Source of the DNA: Chloroflexota bacterium
Lineage (GTDB): Bacteria > Chloroflexota > Dehalococcoidia > SM23-28-2 > RBG-16-64-32
NCBI GenBank assembly: GCA_005880075.1
Contig: VBJT01000147.1
Location: 29,402 to 46,364 of the forward strand
Direction of reading: 5' to 3'
DNA: 16,963 bases
Shown here: positions 13,788 to 16,963 of the stretch, piece after piece
Numbering within the stretch: the stretch's first letter is position 1
Layout of the letters: each line of letters starts with the position of its first letter
The notes under the pieces: generated by a model
Seen by the model: only the letters and a program-made list of their open reading frames with translations
The model's database searches: none
What the model was told of the DNA's origin: nothing
Program-made: the position numbers and the translations under genes

Positions 13788-14483
13788 ATGATTCAAATAC
13801 TTCTGGTTGGCAACGAACGTGGGACTGTTGCTGATTTGGCGCGGGCTCTGGATAGTCGGCAATTTCGCGTCGACTATGTTTCTAGTGAGCCCCGCGCCGT
13901 CCACGCGCTCAATCGTTCGCATCCACAACTGATTCTGCTCGACTTGCCTTCGCCGGATTCGGCGATGCTTGCCAGTTGCCGGCGGCTGCGCGAGGGTTAC
14001 CCGGTGCCGATCGTGGTCTGCTCAACGAGCAGCCGGGAGCAAGACGTTGTGCGGGTGCTGGACGCCGGGGCAGACGACTACTTGGTACTGCCAATCAGGC
14101 CGGTGGAGCTAACGGCGCGGCTGCGCGCCGTGGTTCGCCGCCTGGGAGACAACGGCCACGCATCGCCAAACGGCCAGCGCCTGGTAGCCGGCGACATTGA
14201 GATTCTGCTCGACGAGCAGAAGGCGTTTCGCCGGGGCGCGGAGATCGACCTCTCACCAATTGAGTTCAAACTGCTCGCGCTTCTCGTCCGCGAGACCGGG
14301 CGTCCTGTGAGCCACTCAAAACTTATTGCGCATGTTTGGGGACCCGAGTACGCAGACTGCCGGCATTACCTTCGCCTGTACGTGAGGTACCTCCGGGCCA
14401 AGCTCGAGGACAGCCCGCAATCTCCAGAACTGATCCAGAACGAATGGGGCGTTGGCTACCGCTTCGAACCAAAGCCAGTCTAG
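13788..14483 (+). CDS. KdpE-like OmpR-family response regulator, atypical receiver
   Basis: The preferred start is ATG 13788 (231 residues); a GTG at 13764 would add 8 unlikely residues. The receiver domain spans about 1-118. The phospho-acceptor is D52 in LILLDLPSPD. The acidic pair that holds Mg2+ is missing (LLVGNERG instead of VDDE), and the conserved Lys is Leu101 (YLVLPIRP). The winged-helix DNA-binding domain (about 130-231) looks complete: DLSPIEFKLLALLV, VSHSKLIAHVWG, then HYLRLYVRYLRAKLED and WGVGYRF. That end is close to KdpE, except that Trp replaces the usual Glu or nearby residue before GxGYR. Without the acidic pair and Lys, ordinary phosphorylation is doubtful. It is read from a strong promoter and followed by a paralogue 129 nt downstream. 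Confidence 0.85.
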   Translation: MIQILLVGNERGTVADLARALDSRQFRVDYVSSEPRAVHALNRSHPQLILLDLPSPDSAMLASCRRLREGYPVPIVVCSTSSREQDVVRVLDAGADDYLVLPIRPVELTARLRAVVRRLGDNGHASPNGQRLVAGDIEILLDEQKAFRRGAEIDLSPIEFKLLALLVRETGRPVSHSKLIAHVWGPEYADCRHYLRLYVRYLRAKLEDSPQSPELIQNEWGVGYRFEPKPV

Positions 14484-14549
14484 CGAGTGAGTTTACTAAT
14501 TCTAACGATTTTTTTACTCCTAGATCATCGCTTTAAAGCTTTCCAGCAA

Positions 14550-14574
14550 TTAACCTTCTCTTAACCGTTATTAT
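14550..14574 (+). promoter_or_regulatory. OmpR/PhoB-type direct repeat and -10 box before the second regulator
   Basis: TTAACC at 14550-14555 and again at 14561-14566 gives an 11-bp period, the spacing used by OmpR/PhoB-family dimers binding one face of DNA. TATTAT at 14569-14574 can serve as -10 box; its -35 region is poor, and the boxes would lie within the spacer. Nearby are the palindrome GCTTTAAAGC (14530-14539) and two TTTACT copies 21 bp apart (14492 and 14513). Binding by one of the two local regulators is inference. Confidence 0.5.
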
Positions 14575-14612
14575 TACTTAGTCAGGTCGCGCTAGCGATA
14601 TTGGGGGGAGAG

Positions 14613-15341
14613 ATGCATCGCATCTTGGTCGTTGGGGAAAGGCCAGAAGATGCGCAGGCGTTGGGATCGCGTTTGAGTTCGCTCGGTTACGAAGCAGCGG
14701 CGAGCTCCAGCGAAGTAACGCTGGCGTTGAGATCTGTCATCGCGTTCAAACCGGATGTAATCATATTTAACGCCGAGCCCGGTGACGGTTCGAAAGAAGT
14801 GTTCCGCCTGCTCGAACGTGTTTCCCAGCTGCCGATCATCGTGCAGGGAGACGACAATTCGGGCGACGAAATGGTCGACTACCTGGATGAGGGCGCGGTC
14901 GGGTATGTTCCAAAGTCCGTTACGCCGACGCTCCTTTCCGCCCGAATTTCGTCGATCATGCGCCGCTCACCCCAGCAGCTGGAGACAGGGGTCATTAAGG
15001 CCGGCAACGTGACGCTCGACCTGGAGCGCCGGCAGATACACAAGAACGGCAGCCGCGTCCCGCTAACGCCCACCGAGTTCAAGCTCCTACGCACGCTCGC
15101 CGATCATTCGGGACGGCCGTGCAGCCAGAAGTTCCTCCTTCAACGCGTGTGGGGCGAGGACTTTGTCAGTTGCACCCATTACCTCAGGCTCTACATGGGC
15201 TATCTGCGCCAGAAGCTCGAGGATGATCCGAAGAAGCCGCGGCTTCTGGTCACAGACTGGGGCCACGGGTATAGATTGGTGGCCGACTACAGCCGGGTCC
15301 CCGCTTCAGCACTGCAGCCGGCTCGGGCAGCCATCGCTTGA
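14613..15341 (+). CDS. KdpE-like OmpR-family regulator with Asn at the phosphorylation site
   Basis: The ATG at 14613 is preferred (242 residues), behind a G-rich GGGGGGAG. A TTG at 14601 would add four residues. The receiver-like domain (1-117) lacks both Mg2+-binding acids (VVGERP). At the phospho-acceptor position it has N53 (VIIFNAEPGD), while K100 is kept. It therefore cannot be phosphorylated in the usual way. The winged-helix domain is intact and very KdpE-like: PLTPTEFKLLRTLADHSGRP, FLLQRVWGED, THYLRLYMGYLRQKLEDD and WGHGYRLV. The WGxGYR variant is shared with the upstream regulator, so the two are probably a diverged tandem duplication. Its stop overlaps the start of the kinase-like gene by TTGA, suggesting coupled translation. 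Confidence 0.87.
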   Translation: MHRILVVGERPEDAQALGSRLSSLGYEAAASSSEVTLALRSVIAFKPDVIIFNAEPGDGSKEVFRLLERVSQLPIIVQGDDNSGDEMVDYLDEGAVGYVPKSVTPTLLSARISSIMRRSPQQLETGVIKAGNVTLDLERRQIHKNGSRVPLTPTEFKLLRTLADHSGRPCSQKFLLQRVWGEDFVSCTHYLRLYMGYLRQKLEDDPKKPRLLVTDWGHGYRLVADYSRVPASALQPARAAIA

Positions 15342-16255
15342 CCCGTACGGACGATCCCAAGCGAGTCCTTTTCGTCTCCCTGAAAAAGGAAGCGGAACCG
15401 CTCCTTGGTGAGCTGCGCTCCGCGGGCCACCAGGTATCCATCGTCGATAAGCTGGAGGACGCGCAGGCGCTGCTTACCTCCGGGGCTTTCGATCAGGCCG
15501 TTATTCCGGGGCAGACACTCGAGCCGCTGCTCCTCCAGCATTCGCTCTGGGAGCAAGCCGGCGGCGATTCCTGGAGAAGGTCCACCCTTGCGCTGGTGCA
15601 CGACCTGCGCAATCTGCTCCAGAGGCTGGAGCATTGTATGCGTGGTCTCGCCGAGCTCGATCTGACCGGCAGTAGAGAGCGGGAAGAGCTGCTTGACCTG
15701 CTAAGAAGCATCGCAACTCTCTCCGTTTTTCTAATGGAACTCACCGATGATCTGGATGCGGGGAGCACCCGGGACTTGAATGTCGCGGTGCTGGACCTTG
15801 AGGATGCTATTGAAGCAGCGGCGGTCGTCGTCTATCCTTCGGCATCCGAGCGCCGGCAGCGCCTCGTCATCGACATCGACGAAGAAGCGCGCTATATCCG
15901 GGCGGACCCGACGAGGATGAAGCGTGCCTTCTCGCACCTGCTTTCGCACGCTTCGCGCCAAAGCCCGAGCCGGGGCACGGTGACGGTGTGCGGGCGGCGG
16001 GAATGTGATGACTGTGTGATCTCGATCTCGTATACTGCGGAGACGGTCAGTCTGGCCGGCTTGGGCGAGCTATTTAGGCCGGCCGGCCTGGAGCATGCGG
16101 GAAGCGGGCTATATCACGTGCAGAACATCATCGAGCAGCACAGCGGGCGTCTCTGGCTCGAGAGCCAGCGGGGGGCGGGCACAAGCGTGTTCGTATCACT
16201 GCCCTTAGAGGAAGTCGCCCCAAGCAGAACCGCTCTTTCGCTGACGCCCGGTTAG
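15338..16255 (+). CDS. histidine-kinase-like protein with N-terminal pseudo-receiver and degenerate ATPase domain
   Basis: 305 residues from TTG 15338, which overlaps the preceding stop (TTGA). Residues about 8-72 look like a receiver fold without acidic residues or phospho-Asp (RVLFVSLKKEAEPLLGEL, AVIPGQT). An H-box follows: LVHDLRNLL with H88. The HATPase-like part (about 150-292) is recognisable by its end, GSGLYHVQNIIEQHSGRLWLES and GTSVFVSLPL. In the N-box, HLLSHA has H204 where the Mg2+-binding Asn belongs, and the DxGxG motif is replaced by ISYTAET. No membrane helix or sensor domain is present, so the protein is cytoplasmic. ATP binding and autophosphorylation are doubtful. It may be a phosphotransfer or scaffold partner of the two regulators. 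Confidence 0.8.
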   Translation: MTRTDDPKRVLFVSLKKEAEPLLGELRSAGHQVSIVDKLEDAQALLTSGAFDQAVIPGQTLEPLLLQHSLWEQAGGDSWRRSTLALVHDLRNLLQRLEHCMRGLAELDLTGSREREELLDLLRSIATLSVFLMELTDDLDAGSTRDLNVAVLDLEDAIEAAAVVVYPSASERRQRLVIDIDEEARYIRADPTRMKRAFSHLLSHASRQSPSRGTVTVCGRRECDDCVISISYTAETVSLAGLGELFRPAGLEHAGSGLYHVQNIIEQHSGRLWLESQRGAGTSVFVSLPLEEVAPSRTALSLTPG

Positions 16256-16265
16256 CTCTCTCGCC

Positions 16266-16963
16266 ATGGTGAGGTGGCTCCTCGCCCTGATTCTTACCGG
16301 GGCGCTGATTTCCATCACGGGGCTTCGGGGCGCCGGCGCGCAGCAGCTGGACCAGGTCCGCGTATCAGTCGACACTCAATCCTATCCGCGCCTGCAGACA
16401 ACGGTGACCGTCCTCGATAGCTCGGGGCGCCCGGTGACGGGCCTCGACCAGCAAGCGTTTAAGGTTTCAGCCGATGATAAGCCGCTAGGCGTTACTGGCT
16501 TTACTACGGGACAGGACAAGAACGCGCCAGGCGCGGTGACGCTGACCTTCGACACAAGCGGCAGCATGAACGAGGGAAACGCGATCGGACAGGCGCGCGA
16601 GGCCGGGAAGGCGCTGGTCGCCCAGCTGGGACCGACGGACCAGGTCGCCATCGTGACCTTCAGCAATGGCATCCGGTTGGTTAGGGACTTCACGAGCGAC
16701 CATGCAGCGATCATCTCCGCGATCGACGGCATATCTGCTGCGGGGAACACCGCGCTCTATGACGGCGTGGACGCGGCCGTAGGTACGGCCAACCGGGCGC
16801 CGTACCAGCGCCGCGCCATCGTGCTGCTCACGGACGGCAAGGACGAGGGTAGTGTCAGTCATATGGACCGCGCCGGCTCGCTCGCGGCTGCCGGAACCGC
16901 GGGCATCCCGGTTTTCGCGATAGGTCTCGGCCCCACGATCGACCAGGGGTACCTTCAGGACCT
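16266..16963 (+). CDS. secreted VWA domain protein (partial, C-terminus beyond window)
   Basis: ATG 16266, 10 nt after the kinase-like gene; 232 complete codons are in the window. The N-terminus is a signal peptide: MVR, a hydrophobic core (WLLALILTGALISITG) and a probable cut after GAGA. A short beta-rich stretch (residues about 30-80, VRVSVDTQSYPRLQTTVTVL with SSGRPVTGLDQQAF) precedes the VWA domain. The metal-ion site is complete: D96, S98 and S100 in FDTSGSM, T162 in GNTALYDG and D190 in LLTDGKDEGS. It resembles the VWFA-related proteins of Acidobacteria and Chloroflexota. It probably binds proteins outside the membrane in a metal-dependent way. It may be in the same transcript as the signalling genes. 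No Shine-Dalgarno site is seen. Confidence 0.85.
   Translation, partial: MVRWLLALILTGALISITGLRGAGAQQLDQVRVSVDTQSYPRLQTTVTVLDSSGRPVTGLDQQAFKVSADDKPLGVTGFTTGQDKNAPGAVTLTFDTSGSMNEGNAIGQAREAGKALVAQLGPTDQVAIVTFSNGIRLVRDFTSDHAAIISAIDGISAAGNTALYDGVDAAVGTANRAPYQRRAIVLLTDGKDEGSVSHMDRAGSLAAAGTAGIPVFAIGLGPTIDQGYLQD

Noticed and set aside
14500..14520. Rho-independent terminator at the run of seven T after the first regulator
   Set aside because: No stable hairpin precedes the T-run.
1..16963. tRNA or rRNA genes
   Set aside because: I looked in the intergenic stretches for cloverleaf-like arms and conserved rRNA strings and saw none.

Overview
The window is a GC-rich stretch of bacterial chromosome with mixed gene orientation. 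The best guess at source is an uncultured Chloroflexota (Dehalococcoidia-like) bacterium. The reasons are a DUF6391 protein, a ChlI-like ATPase and VWA protein of the Rv0958/Rv0959 type, Thr/Pro-rich linkers in a TolB-like lipoprotein, KdpE-like regulators and a degenerate heptanucleotide tandem repeat. This rests on family recognition alone; no search was run.

Layout. (1) 1-1920, minus: a large VWA protein, cut off by the window edge, with TATAAT placed so that its mRNA would be leaderless. (2) 1921-4904: a gene-poor accessory stretch made mostly of remains. It holds heptad repeats, a broken Rhs-type polymorphic toxin, an apparently intact immunity-like gene just behind it, a degenerate tyrosine recombinase, a small two-helix membrane protein and a haloalkane dehalogenase remnant that has lost its catalytic His. 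(3) 4905-6992, minus: a PEP-utilizing enzyme with the mobile His domain but no ATP-grasp domain, and upstream of it a PaaI-like hotdog protein with a striking hairpin against its ribosome binding site. (4) 7156-7330, plus: a perfect 14-bp GntR-type palindrome followed by a 46-residue membrane protein with an ideal Shine-Dalgarno site. (5) 7466-9923, minus: an AIR-synthase/HypE-like protein and a ChlI-like AAA+ ATPase in one operon. (6) 10041-10614, plus: dedA with an apparent CTG start and an internal frameshifting deletion. (7) 10675-13527, plus: a TolB-like lipoprotein with hexapeptide repeats, a DUF6391 protein and an endonuclease/exonuclease/phosphatase protein. (8) 13717-16255, plus: two tandem KdpE-like response regulators and a kinase-like protein, all with substitutions at signalling or catalytic residues. 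(9) 16266-end: a secreted VWA protein, cut off by the window edge.

The ATPase (7466-8869) and the VWA protein (1-1920) belong to families that usually sit side by side as an AAA+/VWA pair. Here about 5.5 kb separates them, and that interval carries the recombinase and toxin remains. The most unusual functional unit is the signalling cluster at 13.7-16.3 kb. The first regulator keeps its phospho-acceptor Asp but lacks the acidic pair and the Lys. The second has Asn in place of the Asp. The kinase-like protein keeps an HDLRN H-box but lacks the N-box Asn and the DxGxG motif. Both DNA-binding domains look intact, and an OmpR/PhoB-type direct repeat (TTAACC, 11-bp period) precedes the second regulator, so control that does not depend on phosphorylation is a reasonable hypothesis.
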